From Alphaproteobacteria bacterium (GTDB lineage: Bacteria; Pseudomonadota; Alphaproteobacteria; Rhizobiales; CAJQND01): 64,000 bases of DNA. Below, one piece after another: positions 37,101 through 45,555 of the stretch. The stretch is taken from the NCBI GenBank assembly GCA_024227565.1, contig JAAEUE010000222.1, positions 1-64,000 on the forward strand, given 5' to 3'. The notes under the pieces are model-generated. The model was not told the origin of the DNA and searched no databases. It was given only the letters and a program-made list of their open reading frames with translations. Position numbers and translations under genes: made by a program. How positions within the stretch are numbered: position 1 is the first letter of the stretch; the number at the start of each line of letters is the position of its first letter.

Positions 37101-40100
37101 ATCTCTTTAGCAACCTCAATCCCTCAACTCTGCTGGAAGCAGGTGCGGGTGCGGTCAGTACCTTTGTCGGCGGATATCTTGCCCGCCAAATCGTCACCGC
37201 CGAGAGCCAGGCCGGCGCAATTGGCGGCTCCATTGGTGGGGCCATCGGCTCAACGATCGGTTTCGGGTTGGCCGGCGTTGGCTTCTTCTCCGGGCTTGGC
37301 AGCACTGCAATCGGCAGCCTGGTCGGGGGCACCTTGGGCAGCACAGTGCTTGGCATCAGCCTCGGCGCCATAATCCTGCCCGGCGTAGGCGCCTTCCTCG
37401 GCACCATTCTGGGCACCCTGCTCGGCGACTTCTTCGATGATCTGTTCGGCGGGGGCGGCTATCCGAAGGCCACGGCCAATATTGCGCTCGATTTCGAAAG
37501 CGGCCTCTATTACGAGAGCGGCACAAATGCGGCCAATGGCGGCGGGGCACAACTGGCGCTGGTCACCAGCCTCGCCGAACGCTCCCAGTCCATCATCAAC
37601 AGCTACATCGAACTGCTTGGTGGCGAGAACGCCAACAGCAATTCACCCAACATTTCTTTCTATCAGGTCGGATCGGGTTCTTCCTCCCAAGGTCTGCACA
37701 TCAACGTCAATGGTTCGGGTGGTGGAAATATCCACCATACCCGGCTCTACCCCGGCCAAATCAACGGCGCGGCGGTGGACGCAGGCGTTGAGGATGCGGT
37801 TCTGGCCGCCATCAAGAACATTCAAACCAAGGGCGGCGATATCTATTTGAAGCGGGCTGTGTTGAACACTACCGCCGAAGACTTGCGCGCGTTCGCCGGC
37901 GATCTGAAGATCGCTGAAGACTACAAGGCCTACCTGAAAGACAAGGCCGTCATCGATGCACTGATTGCTGAAGAACCTAACTCCGCCTTCGCTGCCGGCT
38001 GGTTGATCACCCTCCTGCGCGCTGAAGAACTCGGCCTCGCCACCTGGCAGGAGAGCGATTTTTATGGCGGTCTGGAAGGCCTGCTCCTGTCGCTTCAGGT
38101 GGAGGCAAAGTATGGCGCCGCAATTCAAGATGTGGATGTTTCGGTGGTCGCCCAAACATTAGCCGATGGCACCACGCGCAAGGATCTGGTGCTAAAGGCC
38201 AGTGATGCGGAAGATGCGGAGGTCATCGCCCGGATCAACGGGTTTGAGGCGGCCGCCGGTTTCACCGTCATCGAGGGAACTGCCGCCACCGGCACTGCCG
38301 GCAAGGACATTTGGTTCGCCCACAAAAACGGCGCCAGCTTCACTGACGGAGCGGTTTGGTCCGATGAGAACAGTCATGACATTCTGATTGGCAATGCTGG
38401 CAATGACACCATCAACGGCGGCATGGGTTGGGACTTCATCGCGGGCGGCCACGGCAACGATGCCCTCAACGGCGGAGCTCACGAGGACACGGTGTTTGGC
38501 CAGGGCGGTGACGATATTCTCATCGGCGACGACACGTCCTATTCCGGAGGCCCCTGGATCGAAAGCGGGACTGATCCTGACAGCACCGTCGGAGCAGACG
38601 CCAACGATGGTTCAACCCGCGAATGGTTCGGCTTTAGGGCGCCACCGCGCGAGGCAGTCGGCCACTACAACACCATTCCAGAGCGCACTCCCCATGGCAG
38701 GGACACGCTCGATGGCGGTGACGGATCCGACATCATAATCGGAGTTGGCGGGTCTGACCGTCTGTTCGGGGGCGCCGGGAACGACTGGATTTATGGCGGC
38801 GAAGACGGGACCATAGTCGATGTCAACCAGACCCTCTACGACGGAGATGATCTAATCGAAGGCGGCGAGGGCTCCGATCATATTGATGGGGGCGAAGGCT
38901 TTGATACGGCCAGCTACGCCGGCTCAGCGCGCGGGGTTACAGTCAGCCTTCAACATACTGGGCCACAAATCAGCCTGGGTGATGCCGGCGGCGATCTGCT
39001 TCTCAGTATCGAAGACCTGGTGGGCAGCGCATTCGGCGATCAGCTCACCGGCGACGCCGGGGCGAACGTGATTGATGGCGGGGCAGGCGATGATCAAATC
39101 GACGGTGACGGCGGCCTGGACACGGTCAGCTATTTTTCCTTTGATCAAGGCGTCACCGTGATGCTGGCGTTGGGTTCTGATCAGGCAGGCAGGGGCTTCG
39201 CCAAGATTCTGGGGGAAGACGTCGAAGGGAACCTGGTTGTTGTTGAGGAAGACGAACTCTGGTCCATCGAAAACGTCATCGGCACGGCATATGATGACGT
39301 GATTGGAGGAAGTGATCAGGCGTCGGGAACTCTGTCCGGGCACGAAGGCAACGATTTGTTTGAAATCGCCTTTGACGATGTTGCGGTAGCGGCAGGTTCA
39401 TCTGCAACGACAGTGTTGGGCGGGGCGGGCTTCGATACGCTCTCCTTTGCAAATCTAGTACCGGCAGGCACAACTGGTGCAGCGGTGGACTTGACCAATT
39501 CCGATACGGGCAATGTGTTCTCCAGCATTGAATATGTCATCGGGTCATCCGGCCATGACAAGCTCACGATGGGCCACACTTCGAACTATCTTGAAGGCGG
39601 GTTAGGGCACGATCTGCTTTTTGGCGGCGTGGGCAAGGACACTTACATCTTCAATTTCGGTGACGGAGAAGACACAATCACCGATCTCAACGGCAACGAC
39701 CTGAACCTGGTCGGCGGCGGCGATGACGATACGGTTTCGTTCGGCGCAGGCATCGAGTTCCGGCACATCATTGGGGAGCTTTCGGCAGGCACAGCTCCTG
39801 GCTTTTTAAATAACTTTCCTGCCGGCCACTTCGACAGTGCCGATCTGAAACTTGGCATTCGTGATATCAACAGCTCGGCACAGGATTACGAAACATCTCT
39901 GTCTGTCCTCTCCAACACGGTGACGGTCAAATTTGGCGGTGCACTTGACGCTTTAACAGTGGGCGTGCACGAGATTGAAGCTGGTGCGGGGCTCGTGGAG
40001 CGGTTGCAGTTTACCGATTCTGGTCACATTGACATGACCGGAGTGCACACCTTTATGACTGGCTCCATCAACGCTGACACAATTGCGGCTTCTTCTGCGA

Positions 40101-43100
40101 GCGGAGGGGCTTGGATGTTCAGCGGTGCTGGCGACGACCTGCTCAGCGGAAGTGCACAGGATGACGTTCTGGTTGGGGGAGACGGGCTGGACCTCACCAG
40201 CGGCGGAGAAGGCAACGATCAATATGCCTATTGGTTGGGTGATGGTCACGACATCCTGGACGATGCCGGTGGCCTGGACACCCTCGTGTTCGGCGGGGGT
40301 ATCCGGATCGACGACCTGACCTTCCGCAAAGGCGTTCTTTCTGACCCGGCAGATCCGTCAAGCTTCATTGACGCGGCGTCCGGTGAAAATGGTGCAGACC
40401 TCAGAGTTGAGATCATTGATCCTGCCGACGAGACAACGGTTCTGGGCTCCGTCACGATCCGTAACTATCGCGATAAAGACCAGATGATCGAGCGGATCCG
40501 CGCGTCTGCTTTGGACAAAGCGATAGATGTACTCAAAGAACTGGATCCGGTGCAGTTCGCCGATATCGACTCTGCGGTGCAGCTTCAATATTCAAGTTCC
40601 ATTGATATTTCGCTGAGTGAGCTTCTGGGCGAGGCGATCACATCAGAGAACGCCGATCATGTGACGGCTGCAGAGGGCCAGTCTGCTCTGTACGGATACG
40701 GCGGTGACGACACTTTGCGGGCAGGAAAGACGGACGATGTTCTGGCCGGTGGCCCGGGTGCAGATGAGCTGCACGGTGGTTTCGGTATCGACTTTGCCTC
40801 CTACGAAAATGCTGCTGCCGGCGTAGTGGTTGACCTGTCTCTAGACAAACAAGCACAAAGAGACGGCGGTGACTTCGAAGAAGAAGGCGATAGGCTTCGG
40901 GATATAGAAGGGGTTATCGGTTCATCCCATGGGGATACGATCAAAGGCAACATCTTCGAGAACATCTTGATCGGCGGAGCCGGAAACGATCATCTCACCG
41001 GCGACAGTGACCCATCAGGACCCGTTTTCAGCGCAGCGGGCGACACATTCGTGTTTGATGGTGAGCACGGCTCTGACATCATCTACGACTTTGAGGTTGG
41101 CCGGGATGTTCTGGAGTTCCAGAACATTGACCGTTCGACGATCGCCCTTAGCATCAGTGGTGCGAACACCACCCTCACACATTCGCAAGGCGCGGTGCAG
41201 TTAATCAACGTCCAATGGACCGCCCTGCCCCACGACAACTCCATCACCGTTGACGGATCAGCCCTCGCCGATTACGGCAACATCATCATGCAGCAGGGGG
41301 CTGGCGCTGTGAGCCATGATCTTGCTGCGCTGCCGGGCTCTGCTGCCCAGGCCTACAGCTTTGCCCTTGAGGAGAACGCCGAGAACGGGACTGTGACGGT
41401 CACAGACCATGGGGATGGCACCTACAGCTACTCCTATGAGACCACCTCCGGCACGTTCTCTGGGTCAGACAGCTTTGCGGTCAAGATCACAGGAGCTGAC
41501 GGGGCAGAGCAGATCGGGCTGGTCAATGTTGAGGTTCAGCCTTCAAGCCAACTGCGTGCAACCAAAACACTCTATGGTTCGCTTGGCCACGATGAGCTGA
41601 CCGGTGGTCTTGGCTATGACTATATCTATGGTGACACGGTTGGGTCGACCAACGCCTATGATCTGATCGGCGGCAATGACACGCTCAGCGGCGATAACGG
41701 CTCAGGCCAGCTCTATGGGGACGGCTACAACCTCTATGCCGCTTCTGTCGGCGGCAACGATGTCCTAAAGGGCGGCAACAGAACTGACTATCTTCGCGCT
41801 GATGCCTATCAGATGCTTGATACCTCCAGGGGCGGCGATGATGTTCTGGAGGCAGGTGCTGGGGCTGACTATCTTTATGGTGATGCGGACAACCTCTACC
41901 ACGACACCTCCGGCGGCGATGATGTGCTCAATGGTGGTGACGGCAATGACTATCTCTATGGCGATGGTGTCAACATGTCGAGCAATGCGGCTGGCGGCGA
42001 TGACGACCTGAAGGGTGGTGCCGGCAATGACTTTCTTTATGGCGATGCCTACTCCATGGCCAACAGCACGGCGGCCGGCGATGACCGCCTTGAGGGCGGC
42101 GCTGGCAACGACCATCTTTATGGGGATGGCGCCTCTCTGGCGACCACCATCACCCGCGGCGTAGATACGTTCGTGTTTAACGGCGCGCATGGCTCTGACA
42201 TCATCTACGACTTTGAGGTTGGCCGGGATGTTCTGGAGTTCCAGAACATTGATGGGTCCACTTTGAGCTTGAGCCTCCGCGGGGCCAACACCATCCTCAC
42301 CCACTCGCAAGGCACCGTGCAGGTCAATGGCGTTCAATGGATGAACCTTGATGACGTGCCGTACTCCGTGGGTGCTGGTAGCGCCTTACCGTCCGATCTC
42401 AGCGTTAGTCTCTTAATCGTGCCCGAACTTTACAGTGGTGCCCTGATCGGAACAGTATTAGCGGACGGAGAACCCGTTTCTGATATCTCGAACATGGAAG
42501 TATTTGAGAATGGCGTGACATCGACCCGATTTGAGATTGCAGAAATTCATGGTGCCGCAATTCTCAAGGTTATTGAAGGCGTCAGCCTTGATTTTGAGTC
42601 CGAAGTTTCAAATTCGGTTGTCGGACTTGTCGATATTGCCATCCGGGCGCACGGTGCCGGTGGGACCTTCTACGAGGAGGTTTTTGTAGTCAGTATAGCC
42701 GACCTGAATGATGCGCCGACAACGATTTCTTTGAGCAGTGATACCGTTGATGAACACTCTCCAGGTGCGGTAGTTGGTGATCTGATAATCACAGACCAAG
42801 ACATTGGTGACAGCCACTCCATCGCCATACAATCGCCTGACACAAGCCAGTTTGAGGTTTTTTCGGCGTCTGCAAACTCGTTTCAGCTAAAGTTGAAAGA
42901 TAACATTGAAATAGATTGGGAGGAGCTGCCCGACGGGAGCAAATCCATCCCGGTGACATTGACAGCAACCGATGTTGCAGGCAGTCAGATACGTCAAACG
43001 CTTATGGTTTCCATAAATAAAATCCAGAAGCCTGCGCCAATTACCGCGGACTACAGCTCTTCGGGAACCTCAATCATCATTGATCTGGGCGCTAACACAG

Positions 43101-44095
43101 TAGTCGGTGGCGACGGTCGTTACGATGACCTTTCGATGTCGATAAACGTTATTGGCACCGCTCATGACGACACCTTGAAGGGCACTGCCAGCAACAACAT
43201 CATCTGGGGCCGGAATGGGAATGACATATTGTACGGCAAAGCGGGCGACGACCAATTGTTTGGTGATGCCGGGAACGACACCTTGCTTGGTGGCACGGGC
43301 GCCGATGTGATCGACGGCGGCGATGGCAGGGACCGGGCTCAGTTTCATGGTTCTGAGGCTGGCATCATAGTGAACCTGCTCACGGGTGTGGTGTCTGGCG
43401 GTGAGGCTGAGGGTGATACGCTGATCAGCATTGAGCGCGTCTACGGCTCGATCCATGCGGACCACATCACAGGCGATGACGGCAACAATGATCTTTGGGG
43501 CAATCACGGCGACGACCAGCTGTTTGGCGGTGACGGCAATGATCTGCTTCTGGGGATGGGCGGCGGCGATCATCTGGATGGCGGCGAGGGTACTGATCGG
43601 GCCCAGTACAATCACAGCACAGCCGGTGTGATTGTGGATCTGCAGAACACCTCAGATAACACCGGCTTTGCTGAAGGCGACACCTATGTGTCGATTGAAG
43701 ATCTTTACGGCTCCAACTTTGCAGACAGTTTGAGAGGCGATGCAGGTGACAACACCATTTGGGGGGCAGATGGTAATGATGCGCTGTTTGGCCGGGGTGG
43801 CAATGACAGGCTCTTCGGTGGAAAAGGCGACGATCACATATCAGGCGGTGACGGCAACGATACATTCTGGTTCGATAACGAGTTTGGCACAGACAGGGTG
43901 GAAGATTTTGAGGTGCTGAACCCGGCTGAAAAGATCGATCTTAGTGCAGTGTCGGAGATCTCTGGTTTTGATGATCTGATGAGCAATCATCTGACCGCGC
44001 AGAACGGCAATGCTGTGATCACTGCGGGCAATAACAAGATCATCCTGGAAGGCGTGCTCCTATCTGAATTGGACAACTCCAACTTTGCCTTTTGA
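34196..44095 (+). CDS. Giant RTX protein with hydrophobic blocks, calcium repeats and cadherin-like domain
   Basis: A 3299-residue secreted-type protein. Residues 1-350 are an unknown soluble domain. Residues 356-425 and 818-1085 are hydrophobic and glycine-rich (the second includes GGSIGGAIGSTIG repeats of glycine-zipper type), as in pore-forming RTX toxins. An EF-hand-like loop DADGDGVLDSV stands near residue 770. Nonapeptide GGxGxDxLx blocks run from about 1395 to 2760 and 2985 to 3225, with an Ig/VCBS-like segment near 2365-2455 and a cadherin-like domain at 2838-2945. The last 70 residues, ending SELDNSNFAF, fit a type I secretion signal. Start: GGGGGGTAGAGG before the ATG. The acyltransferase and immunity-like neighbours suggest a toxin; no export genes are in the window. 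Adhesin is the alternative. Confidence 0.88.
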   Translation: MGQQQDTIKVVSQKLIGYSDSRAGFHDVGGLPKYEVIASINGAPAKAFVVTFQPHHINDAATIEHSDIKTLFRAIDFDWNDFTQNGVALPSFGASTSPLEERLLASKFGAIHVGGHNSDVVGAFADLTEQHEELLVRLRASSPEDLAYNTTLYNEFISNVKSTVNGVTAKVRSDLQQPDNGITLVRTDPDNPGNTGNDAPERPYRRLGEQIDAHTGTFVEGSNFAEDPLVRQGGIHGSGAQRFQLTPWQNDPEIDIKEAKFTGERDVPKLLSGTDLATYAQSNANVYEYPEFTKAQIDQLALTPQGTYSATKLAVAALAIEGLKQTRYVGDLLGLADKIGETSRLVAENKIAEAEVVLAGAFGELGGGTLGGFLGAVGVISLTTFLYPFTGPAALLSLAGASTVFAGFITGGIYGALFGETLGEKVVLKMQQLLNEGKPLALGDIVDIYNEIGSTATGTPVFREFTNSDNIEGFEVPSDAAEQLRALPGNGENSVFDLGDGNHLYVHGALTPGQSFSLLGEHASTVIADPSRSVAVGISDSGQRFNTTGRELLDAHYDYRDLFPKAEALQAITGLKLLDDFRTEAVREILDQVARATTFDPETNPAILIDNAYAQTLDRFGQGDEVFALSDGQIYRIPGGLLPGKHINLLEGERPGNPHIDPIVSFGVDVDGNRFEVDREGVNYAVEVVSNIGGDLEDADAAEALAKQAANLQDDLEVSLRDALVGDENDDYTVSGGQDDDTLEGDPGGDVLQGPRPPAPHVVHRQAVFSDADGDGVLDSVTRVTSFSNSTQVRKTFTVDPNGVPITEGRVVLHRLDQAVDGAAIGSIFGSQLGNALVGNNLFAQIGAGSVLSAVLGNFGDAIDLYFTDNGIDSIFELNQRLGSGQDLSLGESVESAFDSFGADVLKSIKSAGISAVSSFLAGELGEALGLDGGFEGQLFQAVTSRTIGTVANTVIDNAINISNGSSIDLFSNLNPSTLLEAGAGAVSTFVGGYLARQIVTAESQAGAIGGSIGGAIGSTIGFGLAGVGFFSGLGSTAIGSLVGGTLGSTVLGISLGAIILPGVGAFLGTILGTLLGDFFDDLFGGGGYPKATANIALDFESGLYYESGTNAANGGGAQLALVTSLAERSQSIINSYIELLGGENANSNSPNISFYQVGSGSSSQGLHINVNGSGGGNIHHTRLYPGQINGAAVDAGVEDAVLAAIKNIQTKGGDIYLKRAVLNTTAEDLRAFAGDLKIAEDYKAYLKDKAVIDALIAEEPNSAFAAGWLITLLRAEELGLATWQESDFYGGLEGLLLSLQVEAKYGAAIQDVDVSVVAQTLADGTTRKDLVLKASDAEDAEVIARINGFEAAAGFTVIEGTAATGTAGKDIWFAHKNGASFTDGAVWSDENSHDILIGNAGNDTINGGMGWDFIAGGHGNDALNGGAHEDTVFGQGGDDILIGDDTSYSGGPWIESGTDPDSTVGADANDGSTREWFGFRAPPREAVGHYNTIPERTPHGRDTLDGGDGSDIIIGVGGSDRLFGGAGNDWIYGGEDGTIVDVNQTLYDGDDLIEGGEGSDHIDGGEGFDTASYAGSARGVTVSLQHTGPQISLGDAGGDLLLSIEDLVGSAFGDQLTGDAGANVIDGGAGDDQIDGDGGLDTVSYFSFDQGVTVMLALGSDQAGRGFAKILGEDVEGNLVVVEEDELWSIENVIGTAYDDVIGGSDQASGTLSGHEGNDLFEIAFDDVAVAAGSSATTVLGGAGFDTLSFANLVPAGTTGAAVDLTNSDTGNVFSSIEYVIGSSGHDKLTMGHTSNYLEGGLGHDLLFGGVGKDTYIFNFGDGEDTITDLNGNDLNLVGGGDDDTVSFGAGIEFRHIIGELSAGTAPGFLNNFPAGHFDSADLKLGIRDINSSAQDYETSLSVLSNTVTVKFGGALDALTVGVHEIEAGAGLVERLQFTDSGHIDMTGVHTFMTGSINADTIAASSASGGAWMFSGAGDDLLSGSAQDDVLVGGDGLDLTSGGEGNDQYAYWLGDGHDILDDAGGLDTLVFGGGIRIDDLTFRKGVLSDPADPSSFIDAASGENGADLRVEIIDPADETTVLGSVTIRNYRDKDQMIERIRASALDKAIDVLKELDPVQFADIDSAVQLQYSSSIDISLSELLGEAITSENADHVTAAEGQSALYGYGGDDTLRAGKTDDVLAGGPGADELHGGFGIDFASYENAAAGVVVDLSLDKQAQRDGGDFEEEGDRLRDIEGVIGSSHGDTIKGNIFENILIGGAGNDHLTGDSDPSGPVFSAAGDTFVFDGEHGSDIIYDFEVGRDVLEFQNIDRSTIALSISGANTTLTHSQGAVQLINVQWTALPHDNSITVDGSALADYGNIIMQQGAGAVSHDLAALPGSAAQAYSFALEENAENGTVTVTDHGDGTYSYSYETTSGTFSGSDSFAVKITGADGAEQIGLVNVEVQPSSQLRATKTLYGSLGHDELTGGLGYDYIYGDTVGSTNAYDLIGGNDTLSGDNGSGQLYGDGYNLYAASVGGNDVLKGGNRTDYLRADAYQMLDTSRGGDDVLEAGAGADYLYGDADNLYHDTSGGDDVLNGGDGNDYLYGDGVNMSSNAAGGDDDLKGGAGNDFLYGDAYSMANSTAAGDDRLEGGAGNDHLYGDGASLATTITRGVDTFVFNGAHGSDIIYDFEVGRDVLEFQNIDGSTLSLSLRGANTILTHSQGTVQVNGVQWMNLDDVPYSVGAGSALPSDLSVSLLIVPELYSGALIGTVLADGEPVSDISNMEVFENGVTSTRFEIAEIHGAAILKVIEGVSLDFESEVSNSVVGLVDIAIRAHGAGGTFYEEVFVVSIADLNDAPTTISLSSDTVDEHSPGAVVGDLIITDQDIGDSHSIAIQSPDTSQFEVFSASANSFQLKLKDNIEIDWEELPDGSKSIPVTLTATDVAGSQIRQTLMVSINKIQKPAPITADYSSSGTSIIIDLGANTVVGGDGRYDDLSMSINVIGTAHDDTLKGTASNNIIWGRNGNDILYGKAGDDQLFGDAGNDTLLGGTGADVIDGGDGRDRAQFHGSEAGIIVNLLTGVVSGGEAEGDTLISIERVYGSIHADHITGDDGNNDLWGNHGDDQLFGGDGNDLLLGMGGGDHLDGGEGTDRAQYNHSTAGVIVDLQNTSDNTGFAEGDTYVSIEDLYGSNFADSLRGDAGDNTIWGADGNDALFGRGGNDRLFGGKGDDHISGGDGNDTFWFDNEFGTDRVEDFEVLNPAEKIDLSAVSEISGFDDLMSNHLTAQNGNAVITAGNNKIILEGVLLSELDNSNFAF
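41069..41130 (+). repeat. 62-base exact direct repeat, copy 1 (inside the RTX gene)
   Basis: Identical to 42191-42252 at all 62 bases. It encodes the GSDIIYDFEVGRDVLEFQNID segment that closes an RTX block. Identity at synonymous sites too indicates recent duplication or gene conversion rather than protein-level conservation. Confidence 0.85.
41708..42112 (+). repeat. Five tandem 81-base units (27-residue repeat) inside the RTX gene
   Basis: Five consecutive units of exactly 27 codons, each of the form xLYGDA-NL...GGDDVL-GG-GxD (the first with QLYGDG, later with YLYGDG, FLYGDA), followed by a sixth partial unit from 42113. The unit is three times nine residues but only one of the three sub-blocks keeps the standard RTX nonapeptide; the other two carry a conserved aromatic-rich stretch. 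Units differ by many bases, so this is an old array. Confidence 0.8.
42191..42252 (+). repeat. 62-base exact direct repeat, copy 2 (inside the RTX gene)
   Basis: Second copy of the 41069-41130 repeat, 1122 bases downstream and in the same reading frame. The protein blocks around both copies are also alike, each followed by a hydrophobic beta-strand segment (GANTTLTHSQG and GANTILTHSQG). Confidence 0.85.
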
Positions 44096-44467
44096 AGCGC
44101 CGAAAGGGACGCAAACGGGCACCGGGTACCAGGACACCGTTCAACGTCCTGTGTGGGCCTTCTGAGCGCAGGTCAATGGACTTTGTTGTCGGATGTATTG
44201 GGGCCTGCGCCCAGGCCGCTTGAGCTCTGGAAGGCTCCCTCTCCCGCGCGCTCGAGCAACACATTCAATCGAGATATGTAGCAACCGGACTCACCTTTTG
44301 ACCAAGGGACCCAAGGAGTGCAGGTCAAACACAAAAGCAGGAGGAGGTCATTTTGCTTGCGTTGAAAGGGATCCGGCTGTTGCTTCTGCAAAACGATCGT
44401 TTTGCACCGATGTGACGCTGTGCAAAAATATCACTTCACAGATCCTTCGGCCTGCTCGTAGGTTGCT
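44096..44467. other. Intergenic gap between the RTX gene and the aldo/keto reductase
   Basis: The 372 bases between the convergent RTX and aldo/keto reductase genes hold no supported gene. The one clear structure is a perfect 20-base palindrome at 44387-44406. No repeat of the tRNA 3' end, which would mark an island boundary, was found by eye. Confidence 0.5.
44387..44406. promoter_or_regulatory. Perfect 20-base palindrome
   Basis: TGCAAAACGATCGTTTTGCA is its own reverse complement with no spacer. It lies about 60 bases past the 3' end of the aldo/keto reductase gene and 292 bases past the RTX gene. A dimeric regulator site or a site-specific recombination half-site is possible; no T tract makes it a terminator. 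Confidence 0.45.
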
Positions 44468-45445
44468 CTACGCATGGCCCATTACCGGCTTGGGTGCATA
44501 AGCGCTCTCGAGCGTTTTGTTTTGTGCAGGTGTCAGATCCAACTCCAATCCGGCAATGGCATCGTCCAGATGATGCGGCTTGGTGGTTCCGATAATCGGA
44601 CAGTCAACTTTGGAGGCCACCCAGGCCAGAGCGACTTGGGCCGGTTTTACGCCGAGCTTTGCGGCCACACTCTCCACACGCGCCAGAATTTTGTAATCCT
44701 GACTGCTGCCAAAATACCCGGAGCTCAGCTGGTCTTTTTGCCCCCGGTTCGAGACTTCGCCTTGCTTTGGCGTGTTGCCCGCCAAAAACCCGCGGGCCAG
44801 CGGCGACCAGGGCACGAGCGCGACGCCCTCTGCCTGGCAATACGGGATCATTTCGCGTTCTTCCTCGCGATAAGCCAGATTGTAGAAATTCTGCATCACT
44901 GAGAACCGCGCGAGATTGTTGGCTTTTTGGAACTCGCGCATCTTGACGAACTGCCACGCCCAGGTGGACGAGCATCCCAGATAGAGCACCTTGCCTTGGC
45001 GCACCGCATGGTCCAGAGCATCGAGGGTCTCTTCCATGGGCGTACTGCCGTCGAGCCTGTGGACATAGTAGAGGTCCACATAGTCGGTTCCGAGCCGCTT
45101 CAACGAGGCGTCAATGCCTTCCAGAATGTGTTTGCGTGACAGGCCTGTGCCGTTGGGCCCAAGTTCCATGTCGAGCCCAACTTTGGTGGCGATCACGGTT
45201 TGCTCACGGGTGGAGTGTTCGCGAACAGCCCGGCCCAGGATCTCTTCGCTCACTCCGATCGAATAGAAATCGGAGGTGTCAAAGAAGTTGATCCCCGCCT
45301 CAAACGCGTCCCGGTAGAATGGCTTTGATTGCTCTTCATTGAGCACCCAGGAGTGGTTGCCACGGCTTGGATCGCCGAAACTCATGCAGCCAAAACAAAG
45401 GCGTGAAACGTTCAATCCGGTTGCGCCAAGATTTGTGTATTTCAT
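44468..45445 (-). CDS. Aldo/keto reductase
   Basis: A 325-residue NADPH-dependent TIM-barrel oxidoreductase. It shows NFFDTSDFYSIGVSEEILGRAV with the catalytic Asp and Tyr, ATKVGLDM with the lysine, YYVHRLDGSTPMEETLDAL with the His, and the C-terminal cofactor site PIIGTTKPHHLDDAI. In its arrangement it resembles the YajO/Tas group. AAGG lies ten bases before the ATG. The substrate is unknown; it lies between the toxin region and the lipoprotein gene. Confidence 0.93.
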   Translation of the reverse strand: MKYTNLGATGLNVSRLCFGCMSFGDPSRGNHSWVLNEEQSKPFYRDAFEAGINFFDTSDFYSIGVSEEILGRAVREHSTREQTVIATKVGLDMELGPNGTGLSRKHILEGIDASLKRLGTDYVDLYYVHRLDGSTPMEETLDALDHAVRQGKVLYLGCSSTWAWQFVKMREFQKANNLARFSVMQNFYNLAYREEEREMIPYCQAEGVALVPWSPLARGFLAGNTPKQGEVSNRGQKDQLSSGYFGSSQDYKILARVESVAAKLGVKPAQVALAWVASKVDCPIIGTTKPHHLDDAIAGLELDLTPAQNKTLESAYAPKPVMGHA

Positions 45446-45555
45446 CGCAATGCCTTAATTCGAGCACCCGAAACACTCGAGCACGGTGTTCTTCCTAAGG
45501 CGTCGTTAGCGCTACCCCGTGCGGCGGAGTGAGATGAGCATGGGGTCGAGGCAAC

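Noticed and set aside
41708-42155. Tandem 81-base array considered as a CRISPR
   Set aside because: Units are contiguous, coding, in frame and have no unique spacers.
41765-43615. Antisense frames of 190 and 181 codons across the RTX repeat arrays
   Set aside because: Produced by the repetitive GGC/GAT codons of RTX repeats; no ribosome sites and no known features.
44193-44501. 102-codon frame between the RTX and aldo/keto reductase genes
   Set aside because: Basic, Ser and Arg-rich product without family resemblance or ribosome site, overlapping the reductase 3' end.
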